Shown: positions 1 through 8,083 of the stretch, one piece after another | Layout: each line of letters begins with the position of its first letter | Numbering within the stretch: position 1 is the first letter of the stretch | Notes under the pieces: model-generated | Database searches by the model: none | Told to the model about the DNA's origin: nothing | Seen by the model: only the letters and a program-made list of their open reading frames with translations | Origin: Gammaproteobacteria bacterium | Lineage (GTDB): Bacteria > Pseudomonadota > Gammaproteobacteria > Ga0077536 | Direction of reading: 5' to 3' | Length of the DNA: 64,000 nucleotides | Assembly: GCA_024234975.1 (NCBI GenBank) | Contig: JACKNH010000004.1 | Span: forward strand, 372,001 to 436,000 | Position numbers and translations under genes: made by a program

Positions 1-411
1 CCGGAAGCTGTAGCCCCATTCGTCCATATCCGACAGCATGGCGTCCTCGCCAAAATCCGGGATCTGCCGCGCCAACAGAATGGACAGGTAACATACGCCA
101 CATTCCTCAATGGGGTCCCCGCCAGCATCGGTATCCAGCTGGCTCCGGCGCACGTCGTCCATGCAGATTGCATGGCAAGCCTCGTGCAATACGGAATGCG
201 TCGGCGTGTCGCCGCGTAAGTAAACGGTATTCCCGATCAAGCCGGCCTCGGGCGTGCCCCAGTAGCTGCCTGGAATCAGGCAATCGGCGTCGACCCAATG
301 CAACGTGAGGTCGAATCTGGCGAGAATCGCCGTCAGGGTAACGGCCGACGCGGAGTCAGGAGTTGTGAGATAGTGCATGGGCTGTGAGATAGAAGGCGTT
401 ACTTGCTCCAT
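1..411 (-). CDS. Partial HExxH protein of unknown function (runs off left edge)
   Basis: This reading frame is open from an ATG at 411 to the window edge, giving 137 residues of the N-terminal part. It carries HEACH (His76, Glu77, His80) and an acidic EE pair at 102-103, about 22 residues on. That spacing would suit a zinc-metallopeptidase fold of the ImmA/IrrE type with a third Glu ligand. Two cysteine pairs (around 79-83 and 104-107) are also visible. There is no signal peptide or membrane segment, so it is probably cytoplasmic. It is divergent from the sensor kinase gene that begins at 511. The zinc-binding role is inferred from the motif only, and I do not recognise the family by name. 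Confidence 0.7.
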   Translation of the reverse strand, partial: MEQVTPSISQPMHYLTTPDSASAVTLTAILARFDLTLHWVDADCLIPGSYWGTPEAGLIGNTVYLRGDTPTHSVLHEACHAICMDDVRRSQLDTDAGGDPIEECGVCYLSILLARQIPDFGEDAMLSDMDEWGYSFR

Positions 412-510
412 GATACTTTGTGTCGGCCTGCAGCGGGAGCGCAAGGCGCACGGCCGGGCCGTGTGCTGGACACCGCCCGCGGTCTCTGGCTTCTACCGGG
501 ATCCGGACCG

Positions 511-1833
511 ATGAATTTACAGACACGACTAAGCCTGGTCATCCTGGCAATTTTTCTCCTAGTGATGACGATGGCAACCGGGGTGGCGATTCGTTCGGCA
601 CAGAGGGCGGTTGCCGCAGATACCGCTGCCACCGGGCGCCTGGTGACAGAAATTATTGCCGCGCTCGCGGGGGGTAATCCGGACGGCGTGGTCTTTGCGT
701 CAGTGTCTGCACAGTTGAGGCAGTTTGCGGAAAGGCATCACCTGGAGCTGGCTGAAGTACCGGTCAGCAGTGCACCGCCGACAGGCGCACAGGTGCAGCA
801 GGTCGCGGTCGCTCCAGGTTGGTTTCGCCGCCTTGTCACACCGGCGGCAAACCAGCAGCGCGCCGTGATTGGCGCGGCGCGGGCTATCGGCGTGACGGTA
901 TCGCCGGAGGCGGAGATCAATGAGGCGTGGAGTGAATTCCGGACGTTGCTGAGCGTCATCCTGGTATTCGCCGTCCTGACGACCGCCTTGGTGTTCGGCG
1001 GTATTCGCCGTGGCCTGCGCCCACTTGCCGGTATCATCGACGGGCTGGTCGAAATTGGACGTGGCAACTATGCTGCCAGGCTTACCCGGCCCGGGCTGCC
1101 CGAGCTGCGGCGTGTCGTTGACCACGTCAACGGTATCGCAACGGATCTGGAACAGGCGCGGCAGCACGCGCTCAGCCTCGCCAGGCGCAATCTGCAGATC
1201 CAAGAAGAGGAAAGAAGCTACCTGGCCAGAGAGTTGCACGATGAGCTGGGCCAGTCGTTGAGCGCCATCAAGGCAGTTGCGGTCTATATCGACCAGCGGG
1301 CGCGACACGCGGATCTTGAGCTTGCGGCCAGTGCCAGAACAATCGCAGATATTACCAATGACGTATTCGGTATCGTCAGGCGGATGATGCATCGACTGAA
1401 GCCGGCGGCACTCAGCAAACATGGCCTGGTACCAGCGCTTGAGCAGTTAGTCGATGATTGGAATGCGCGTCAGTCCGAGGTTTTCTGTTCATTGGAATTG
1501 AAGCGTGTGGCCGGCTCGGCGGGCGAATCGACGGCGGTCGCGTTGTATCGTGTTGTGCAGGAAGCCTTGACCAACGTCGTCCGGCATGCAAACGCCCAGC
1601 GGGTGACGGTTACTCTGGATATTCCACCGCAAGAGTCGTTGTCGTTGATCATTGAAGACGACGGTTGCGGATTCGATGTCCGCGGCCAGGCAGCAGGCTT
1701 CGGACTGGCGGGTATCCGTGAGCGGGTTCTGGCGGCTGGCGGGCGGTGTACGCTCACCACGGCGCCAACCAAAGGCACGCGAATCGAAGTGGTGATTGCA
1801 CGGCCTGTGCACACAAAGGGAAGCCAAGCGTGA
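511..1833 (+). CDS. Membrane sensor histidine kinase, NarX/UhpB (HisKA_3) class
   Basis: This is a 440-residue sensor kinase. An N-terminal membrane segment (residues about 5-28) and a second near 155-180 bracket a periplasmic region of about 125 residues, possibly of the LapD/MoxY N-terminal type. A HAMP-like linker follows, then a HisKA_3 dimerisation domain with phospho-acceptor His243 in ELHDELGQ. The HATPase domain shows EALTNVVRHA, DDGCGFD and GFGLAGIRERV. I chose ATG 511 over the upstream in-frame ATG at 403 because it opens directly into the transmembrane helix, and the longer form would overlap the divergent gene. The gene overlaps the next, a NarL-type regulator, by four bases, so the two form one two-component system. 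The signal is unknown; the adjacent TonB receptor is a plausible target. Confidence 0.9.
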   Translation: MNLQTRLSLVILAIFLLVMTMATGVAIRSAQRAVAADTAATGRLVTEIIAALAGGNPDGVVFASVSAQLRQFAERHHLELAEVPVSSAPPTGAQVQQVAVAPGWFRRLVTPAANQQRAVIGAARAIGVTVSPEAEINEAWSEFRTLLSVILVFAVLTTALVFGGIRRGLRPLAGIIDGLVEIGRGNYAARLTRPGLPELRRVVDHVNGIATDLEQARQHALSLARRNLQIQEEERSYLARELHDELGQSLSAIKAVAVYIDQRARHADLELAASARTIADITNDVFGIVRRMMHRLKPAALSKHGLVPALEQLVDDWNARQSEVFCSLELKRVAGSAGESTAVALYRVVQEALTNVVRHANAQRVTVTLDIPPQESLSLIIEDDGCGFDVRGQAAGFGLAGIRERVLAAGGRCTLTTAPTKGTRIEVVIARPVHTKGSQA

Positions 1834-2474
1834 CTGAGCGTGGAATTCGCATTCTGCTGGTGGATGACCACGCCGTGGTCCGTGCCGGCTACCGGTTGTT
1901 GCTGCAGAACGCGCCGGCGATAACGATTGTCGCCGAAGCCGAAGACGGCGAATCGGCGTACCGCGCGTTCGTGGAATCCCGGCCTGACGTCGTGGTCATG
2001 GATCTGACCTTGCCCGGACCGAGCGGCTTGGATGTCATTCGCAGGGTGATCGCCCGCGATCCTCGGGCGCGCATCCTGGTCTTCAGCATGCACGAGGAAC
2101 CCATCTTTGCCGAGCAGGCACTGGCCGCCGGCGCGCGCGGATACCTGACCAAGGCGTCGGCACCGGACGCACTGGTCGACGCAATTAGGGATATCGCGCG
2201 CGGCGGTATCTTCGTTGAAACCGCGATCGCCCAACAACTCGCCGTGCAAAAATGCCGCGGGGAAGCGACGCCATTCCGGGATTTGACTACGCGTGAGTTC
2301 GAAATCTGCCGACTGCTGGTCGAGGGCGCTTCGGTTGCTGAAATCGCGCAAAAGGTGGCCTTGAGCGCCAAGACCGTCGCCAACTATTCAACGCAGATAA
2401 GGGAAAAGGTCGGCGCAGGCAGTACGGCGGAGCTGACCCGCCTTGCTATCCGCTACGGCATCATTTCCGCTTGA
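1830..2474 (+). CDS. NarL/FixJ-type response regulator
   Basis: This 214-residue regulator has an N-terminal receiver domain (acidic pair DD at 11-12, phospho-acceptor Asp58 in VVVMDLTLPG, and Lys near 107 in YLTKAS). A C-terminal LuxR-type helix-turn-helix follows, with LTTREFEICRLLVEGAS and EIAQKVALSAKTVANY. The start is GTG at 1830, inside the GTGA overlap with the kinase stop codon, which implies translational coupling. An upstream in-frame ATG at 1746 lies inside the kinase and was rejected. It should be phosphorylated by the preceding kinase and then bind DNA. The TonB-dependent receptor 130 bases downstream is the obvious candidate target, but this is inference from position. Confidence 0.93.
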   Translation: MTERGIRILLVDDHAVVRAGYRLLLQNAPAITIVAEAEDGESAYRAFVESRPDVVVMDLTLPGPSGLDVIRRVIARDPRARILVFSMHEEPIFAEQALAAGARGYLTKASAPDALVDAIRDIARGGIFVETAIAQQLAVQKCRGEATPFRDLTTREFEICRLLVEGASVAEIAQKVALSAKTVANYSTQIREKVGAGSTAELTRLAIRYGIISA

Positions 2475-2606
2475 TCGACAAGGAGCGGGAACATTTCCTG
2501 GAGGTGGCAAGAGTTCCTCCTGCGCCGCGCCGTTGCATGTTCCCATGCGGCGAATGATCCGTCTATGTACCATGCACAGCTTCCAGTACGCTGCCGGTTC
2601 AATTCG

Positions 2607-5072
2607 ATGAAAGTTTCGCCGCTCCACCTGAATCACTCCAGAGTCCGACTGGTCATGCTTGGGCTGGTGCTGCTCCCCACGCAACAGTTGCTGGCACAGG
2701 AAGAACTGGTGGTCATCGGCGTGACGCCGACGGAAGGACTGGGCGTTCCGTTGAACCAGATTCCAGGGCTCGTGCGGCAGGCGACCAGCGAAAATCTGAA
2801 GGCTGCCCAGAGTACTGACATTGCCGATTTTCTCAATCGCAACTCCGGGTCGGTGGCCATCAATTCGGCACAGAATAATCCACTGCAACCGGATGTCCGT
2901 TTCCGCGGCTTCACCGCTTCGCCGCTGTTGGGGCTACCGCAGGGCATCGCCGTGTACCAGGATGGCGCACGCTTGAACGAGCCGCTGGGCGATACCGTCA
3001 ATTGGGATCTCGTTCCACGGTCTGCCATCGCCGGCATCACCTTGCACGGTGGCACCAGCCCGATGTTCGGGCTGAACGCACTGGGCGGCGCGCTGGTCAT
3101 CGATATGAAGAACGGATTCAACGCCGAGGGCCATTCATTCCAAATCGAGGGCGGGTCATGGGGCCGCTGGCTGGCCAGTGTCGAAAGTGGTGGTAATAAC
3201 GGAGTCTTCGGCTATTACGCGAACCTCCAGCACTTCAGCGAGGACGGTTGGCGCGACCTGTCGAATTCGCGGGCGACGAATTTCTACGGGGCATTGTCGT
3301 GGCAATCGGAACGTACGGATATCGACCTCGGTCTGGGCCTGGCAGATAGCAAGCTCCGCGGGAATGGTCCGGCGCCGGTGGGGCTGGCCGAAATGGATTC
3401 AAGCGCAGTGTTCACGGCGCCGGACATCACCGGGAATGCGATGGGGATGGTGAATCTCGAGTTGCAGCACGAGATGACCAGAACTCTGCATTTGTCCGGC
3501 TCGGCGTTCTGGCGTCGTAATACCACGGACTCGTTCAACGGCGACGCCTCTGAATACCGGGCCTGCGAACTGGCCGGCGGCATCGCATTGCTCGCCGGCC
3601 TGGAAGACGATGCACTGGATGCACTCGGCCTGGACGATGATGACATCTGTGATGGCGCCCAGGCGGACATAAACGCACTTCAGATGTACCTCAACAATCT
3701 GGCCGGATCGGCTGAATTTGATCTGGATGACCTGACCGGCGACTTGCGTGGCGGACCGTTGAGTGACACCGACGCCATCGTCAACCAAAGTCGGCGCCGA
3801 CAGACATCGCGAGGTATCGATCTTCAACTGAACTGGTTGCACGAGTTATTCGGCCGTAAGCAACATCTGCTGGTGGGTGGCGGTTGGTTACGCGGAACAT
3901 CGAAATTTCATTCGACCGTGGAGCTTGCAACACTGGATCCGATGACCCGCTCAGTCGTGGGTCGTGGCCTTGGCGTGTATCTTGAACAGGCCGAAACCGA
4001 ACTGTCGTCGACGAGTTCTACGGCGAGTCTGTATTTCATCGAGCACCTTGCGCTTACAGAACAGTTGGCGCTTGGGTTGGGCGGGCGATGGAATCGTACG
4101 ACGGTAAGATTGCGCGATCTTTCCGGCGAACGGCCCGAACTTGATGGCGACCACAAATTCATTCGCTTCAATCCTGTCGTCGGCCTGACGTTCAACCCTT
4201 CAGGGCGCGTTGGCATTTACGCCAGCTACTCGGAATCCACCCGTGCGCCGACGCCGATAGAACTGTCCTGCAACGAGGATACGTTCGAAAAGGCGCGGGC
4301 ACTGGCCATTGCCGACGGAGAGGATCCGGACAACATTGAATTTGAATGCAGGCTGCCCAACGCATTTCTTGCTGACCCACCGCTGGCGCAAGTGGTGGCG
4401 CACAGCCTGGAAGCCGGCGTACGCGGCGGACTGGCCGATGACATTCGATACCACCTCGGCTGGTTTCATACCGACAACCATAACGACATTATCTTCCAGA
4501 GCACCGGGCGCAATACCGGGTTGTTTGCCAACGTCGACAAAACCCGCCGCGCTGGCATCGAGTTCGAACTGACTGGTAACCACGAACGGTTTGACTGGTA
4601 CCTGAATTACAGCCTGACCTCAGCAACGTTCCGCGACGATTTCGCGGTACTCAGCCCGAATCATCCCGACGCAAATGAAGACGGCGAAGTCGCCGTTTCA
4701 CGGGGTGCATCCATCCCAGGCGTGCCACGGCATACCGCCAAGTTGGGTGGAGACTACGCATTGACTGATCGGGTGTCAGTGGGTGGAAGTGTGATGTACA
4801 ACTCCGCGCAATATCTGCGGGGAGACGAAGCCAATTCGCTGGAGATGCTCAGCGGCTACACGCTGGTCAACGTGCGCGCGCGCTGGCAGATATCCGACCA
4901 TGTCGAACTGTTCGGACGGGTCGATAACGTTTTCGGCACGTCGTTTGAAAACTTTGGCCTGCTTGGCGAAGACCCTACCGAAGTGATTCCTGGTCTGGGT
5001 AACGACAGCCCGGTATTTGTCGGCGTCGGCGCGCCTCGTGGCGCGTGGTTGGGGATTCGAATAGTGCTATAA
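2607..5072 (+). CDS. TonB-dependent outer-membrane receptor with Asp-rich insert
   Basis: This 821-residue outer-membrane transporter has a signal peptide ending near LLAQ, followed by a TonB-box-like EELVVIG. The plug domain (about 45-170) carries QPDVRFRGF, GIAVYQDG and NEPLGDTVNWDLVP. A 22-strand-type barrel follows and ends in RIVL, without the usual terminal Phe or Trp. Residues about 330-390 form an unusual insert rich in Asp (for example LGLDDDDICDG) with two cysteines; it is likely an extracellular loop and could bind a cation. The start at 2607 was preferred over an ATG at 2565 because it gives a clean signal peptide. The substrate is not recognisable. The preceding kinase and regulator may control it. 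Confidence 0.9.
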   Translation: MKVSPLHLNHSRVRLVMLGLVLLPTQQLLAQEELVVIGVTPTEGLGVPLNQIPGLVRQATSENLKAAQSTDIADFLNRNSGSVAINSAQNNPLQPDVRFRGFTASPLLGLPQGIAVYQDGARLNEPLGDTVNWDLVPRSAIAGITLHGGTSPMFGLNALGGALVIDMKNGFNAEGHSFQIEGGSWGRWLASVESGGNNGVFGYYANLQHFSEDGWRDLSNSRATNFYGALSWQSERTDIDLGLGLADSKLRGNGPAPVGLAEMDSSAVFTAPDITGNAMGMVNLELQHEMTRTLHLSGSAFWRRNTTDSFNGDASEYRACELAGGIALLAGLEDDALDALGLDDDDICDGAQADINALQMYLNNLAGSAEFDLDDLTGDLRGGPLSDTDAIVNQSRRRQTSRGIDLQLNWLHELFGRKQHLLVGGGWLRGTSKFHSTVELATLDPMTRSVVGRGLGVYLEQAETELSSTSSTASLYFIEHLALTEQLALGLGGRWNRTTVRLRDLSGERPELDGDHKFIRFNPVVGLTFNPSGRVGIYASYSESTRAPTPIELSCNEDTFEKARALAIADGEDPDNIEFECRLPNAFLADPPLAQVVAHSLEAGVRGGLADDIRYHLGWFHTDNHNDIIFQSTGRNTGLFANVDKTRRAGIEFELTGNHERFDWYLNYSLTSATFRDDFAVLSPNHPDANEDGEVAVSRGASIPGVPRHTAKLGGDYALTDRVSVGGSVMYNSAQYLRGDEANSLEMLSGYTLVNVRARWQISDHVELFGRVDNVFGTSFENFGLLGEDPTEVIPGLGNDSPVFVGVGAPRGAWLGIRIVL

Positions 5073-5129
5073 GCGATACAGTGCCGAACGCCTGAGATAT
5101 CGTTGGTTCATATGCGGTAAACCAAGAGT

Positions 5130-5157
5130 TAAAGCTTGTCAAGAACGATTCCGATAT
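5130..5157 (+). promoter_or_regulatory. Sigma-28 (FliA)-type promoter of the flagellin gene
   Basis: TAAAGCTT (5130-5137), a 12-base spacer and TCCGATAT (5150-5157) resemble the flagellar sigma-28 pattern TAAAGTTT / GCCGATAA. It lies about 85 bases upstream of the flagellin start, as expected for a late flagellar gene. This is a motif match by eye only. Confidence 0.65.
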
Positions 5158-5243
5158 CTGTTCCATAACGGGCGACCCGTCCCGTCAGGCGCAGTGCGCC
5201 GGACACGCAGGACAGGGACGCAACAGAAACACTCGGAGCGTGT

Positions 5244-6951
5244 ATGGCACTGTCCATCAATACCAATGTCGGTTCGCTGAACACGACGCGGCACCTGGGA
5301 AACAGCCAGGGACTGTTGCAACGGAGTTTGCAGCGATTGTCGTCGGGCCTGCGGGTCAATAATGCGCGTGATGATGCGGCAGGGCTCGCTATCGCTAACC
5401 GCATGACGACCCAGGTACGAGGTATGGGCCAGGCGGCGCGCAATGCCAATGATGGCATTTCGATGTTGCAGACCGCCGAAGGTGCGCTGGGCTCAGTGAC
5501 CGGCAATCTGCAACGTATCCGGGAACTCGCGGTCCAGGCATCCAACTCCTCCTACAGCCTGACGGATCGCGAAGCGCTGCAAAAGGAAGTCAACCAGATG
5601 CTGGCGGAAATCCAGCGCGTGGGGCGTGATACCCAGTTCAACGGCCTGAAGGTCTTCAGCTCGACCAACATCAGTGTGGTAGGCGAGGAAACCCAGCTCG
5701 CGGTAGTCGACGGGCTGAAGCTCGGATGGTTGCAACAGAGCGAAGACTTGATCAGCCAGTTCTTCGGTCTTGAAGGCGACGGTGCCGATATGAGCATCGA
5801 ACTGACGACGTTCAGTGATGGCGTGGGCGGAACCGCGGCGCGCGTAGTGTCGTTCGTCGGCAGCAGCGGCAAAGGCACCAATCTGAAGCTGCAGGTCGAT
5901 ATGGCTGATTTCACGCCACCGAACCTGCCCAATGGTGGCAATGCCCCGTTCTATAACGATCGGATCATCGCTCACGAAATGGTCCACGCAGTAATGGCGC
6001 GCAGCATGAATTGGGGCGATGTCGTCAATAATTATAAATGGTTCGCCGAAGGTGCCGCAGAATTCATCCACGGCGCCGAGGGCGCGTGCTGGCCGATGGC
6101 GGCGCGACCGTCGGCGCGCGGCCAACCTGGTGGCGGAATTCAATAACGGCTTTTCCGGCAGCAGCGCGGATTATTCCTCCAGCTACTCTGCCGTCCGCTT
6201 CCTTCATGACAAGATCAAAGCTTCCGGGGGTGAAGGCATCAAGGATGTCATGACCTACCTGACCAACAACCAGTCGGCAACACTCAAGCACGCCATTGCC
6301 AGTACCGCCGCCTACAGCAATACCGATGTCGACGCTGCCTACAATGCCTTCGTTTCCGACTTCACTACCAATGGTGCCGCCTTCATCCAGGCGTTTGACT
6401 ACGCCAATTCGGACACCGGCGCAATCGGAGGTCTGGATGTCGATGGTGGCGCGCTCAAGACCGCCGAGAGTGCGGTGCTCGACTATGGCACGCGCTCTAC
6501 CGAAGACGTGCTGAGCGGTTTCAACGAGTCCTTCGAGGAACTTAAAGTCGCCAAGGGCGCTGAAACAACGCTGACCTTCCAGGTGGGCGCCAACTTCGGT
6601 GAGCGGGTTGACGCAACGGTGGGATCGATGAGCACCCAGGCGATGGGCATCAGCGCGGTCGATCTGGTAGGTGGCGCCCAACGTGCAATCGGTCAGATTG
6701 ACCGCGCACTCGACTATATCAATACCGAGCGTGCCAAGTTGGGTGCACAACTCGCACGATTCGAAACCACGATTTCGAACCTGCAGACAAGTACGGAAAA
6801 CGTCACTGCCAGTCGGTCACGCATCGTCGACGCCGACTTCGCCGCTGAAACGGCTGAGCTCACACGCAACTCGATTCTGCAGCAGGCCGGTACAGCCATG
6901 CTGGCACAGGCCAACGTGCAACATCAGATAGCTTTGCAGCTGCTGCGCTAG
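5244..6951 (+). CDS. fliC: Flagellin with inserted zinc-protease domain (flagellinolysin), frame broken twice as sequenced
   Basis: The N-terminal D0/D1 region (MALSINTNVGSLNTTRHL and following, residues 1-140) and the C-terminal D1/D0 region ending AMLAQANVQHQIALQLLR are typical flagellin. The variable region between them holds HEMVH (His244, Glu245, His248) and, 20-25 residues on, WFAEGAAEFIHG with Glu269 and Glu273 as possible third zinc ligands. This is the gluzincin signature of the flagellinolysins, whose filaments are proteolytic. Reading starts in one frame, moves to a second near 6079-6081 (GRVLADGGATVGA) and to a third near 6116-6120 (AANLVAEFNNGF) through to the stop. Restoring one base at each point gives a continuous protein of about 569 residues. 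Without that, translation stops at 6146 after 300 residues, lacking the C-terminal domain. An SD-like GGAG precedes the ATG. No other flagellar gene is in the window. Confidence 0.85.
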
Positions 6952-6976
6952 CACCAATTACTTCGAACCAGTGATG

Positions 6977-7012
6977 CCCCGCCGTGTGTAAGCGCACGCC
7001 GCGGGGTTTTTC
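6977..7012 (+). terminator. Rho-independent terminator of the flagellin gene
   Basis: A GC-rich hairpin (arms begin CCCCGC and end GCGGGG, inner stem CGTGTG with CGCACG, loop TAAG) is followed at once by five T. It lies 25 bases after the flagellin stop. Confidence 0.85.
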
Positions 7013-7089
7013 ATTTGCGTTCGCGGTTGCCCGGGCGTAACGAATTGGCAGACGCGTCCATCGGTGTTTTGCATTAGGATCGCTTCGCT

Positions 7090-7865
7090 ATGAATACAAA
7101 CTTCGTCTGGCACCTCGTGGAGCCAAGTCACCTGCTGGTCTACGGCCTGATGCTGGGTTTGATGGGCTGGCGTTGGGCCTGGGGCAAACGATGTCTGTGG
7201 GTGACAGCCGTGGCGCTGATTGCGTGCAGCATATTGCCGATTGGCCAGGTGCTGATCAGACCGTTGGAGCAACGATTCCCCATGCCCGAGGCGCTAGGCA
7301 AGGTGGATGGTGTCATCGTGCTGGCGGGCGCGGAAATGGCGGAACTCACCGAGTACTACACAGAACCTCAGCTCAACCAGCACGCCGACCGGTTGACCAG
7401 CTTCACGATGCTTGCACATGACTTCCCGTCCGCACGGCTGGTTCACTCAGGTGGCGGTACCGGATCGTACAACCAGTCAGATACTGCCCGTGCGATTCTC
7501 ATTGGCAGTGGCATCGCCGCTGATCGGATCACGTTCGAGGCAAATCACGCAACACCATCGAAGGCGCGCGCTTTACACGAGAGCAGGTGGCGCCTCGGCC
7601 GGGCGAGCGGTGGCTGCTGGTGACATCGGCATTTCATCTGCCGCGCGCCGTCGCCAGCTTTTGTGCCGCCCAGTGGCCAATAGTCCCTTATCCGGCGGAT
7701 TACAAAACGCTGGACCTCACTCCCTATTTCTCGCTGGTCGAGAACCTTTCGCTGCTGGATCTCGCCGTCCACGAATGGCTTGGTCTGCTGTACTACCGAA
7801 TGACTAACGCAACGGAAATCCTGTATCCGGATACCACAGCGCCCTGTATTTTTCCGGCCGCATAG
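7090..7865 (+). CDS. ElyC/SanA/YdcF-family (DUF218) membrane protein, frame broken once as sequenced
   Basis: Two N-terminal membrane segments (about 10-28 and 34-52) and RPLEQRFP are followed by a DUF218 domain: VDGVIVLAG, then RLVHSGGG, then LLVTSAFHLPRA. This is the ElyC-like arrangement, a family linked to cell-envelope polymer maintenance. The frame breaks near 7541-7545. Adding one T there turns GAGGCAAATCACGC into a continuous EANSRNTIEGARFTREQVAP, which joins the upstream 177-codon frame to a downstream frame ending at 7865. The repaired protein would be 258 residues, close to the 259 of E. coli ElyC. As sequenced, the upstream frame stops at 7623. A sequencing error is the likeliest cause. 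Confidence 0.75.
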
Positions 7866-7927
7866 CGCCACGCGCCAATCGCTGGCCAGGAGCGTCAGTT
7901 GGGGTTCGGGGTGATGTCGCTGGAAGA

Positions 7928-8004
7928 TGGTGGGCCCGGCAGGACTTGAACCTGCGACCAATCGATTATGAGTCGACTGCTCTAACCAACTGAGCTACAG
8001 GCCC
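7928..8004 (-). tRNA. tRNA-Ile (anticodon CAT, lysidine-modified type)
   Basis: A complete 77-base cloverleaf can be read on the minus strand, with acceptor GGGCCTG pairing CGGGCCC, D arm GCTCAGTTGGTTAGAGC, anticodon loop CTCATAA, T arm starting GCAGG around TTCAAGTC, and an encoded CCA end. The anticodon CAT fits Met or Ile2. The variable and T-arm sequence GGTCGC-GGTTCAAGTCC resembles tRNA-Ile2, which needs TilS lysidine modification, more than elongator Met. It lies downstream of rpoD on the same strand. Confidence 0.85.
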
Positions 8005-8083
8005 GTGCTAGAGATACAGCGTTGATTTGAAGCATTGCCGCCCGACCTTGAGGTCGGACGGCATTTTATCGGCTGGTCCGGAC

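Noticed and set aside
5244..6951. Programmed frameshifting in the flagellin
   Set aside because: No slippery heptamer is evident, two shifts would be needed, and nearby rpoD and the ydcF-like gene have similar breaks, so sequence error is simpler.
7928..8004. Calling the CAT tRNA an elongator or initiator Met tRNA
   Set aside because: The variable and T-arm bases look like tRNA-Ile2, and the acceptor stem is fully paired, unlike the initiator; Met remains a minor possibility.
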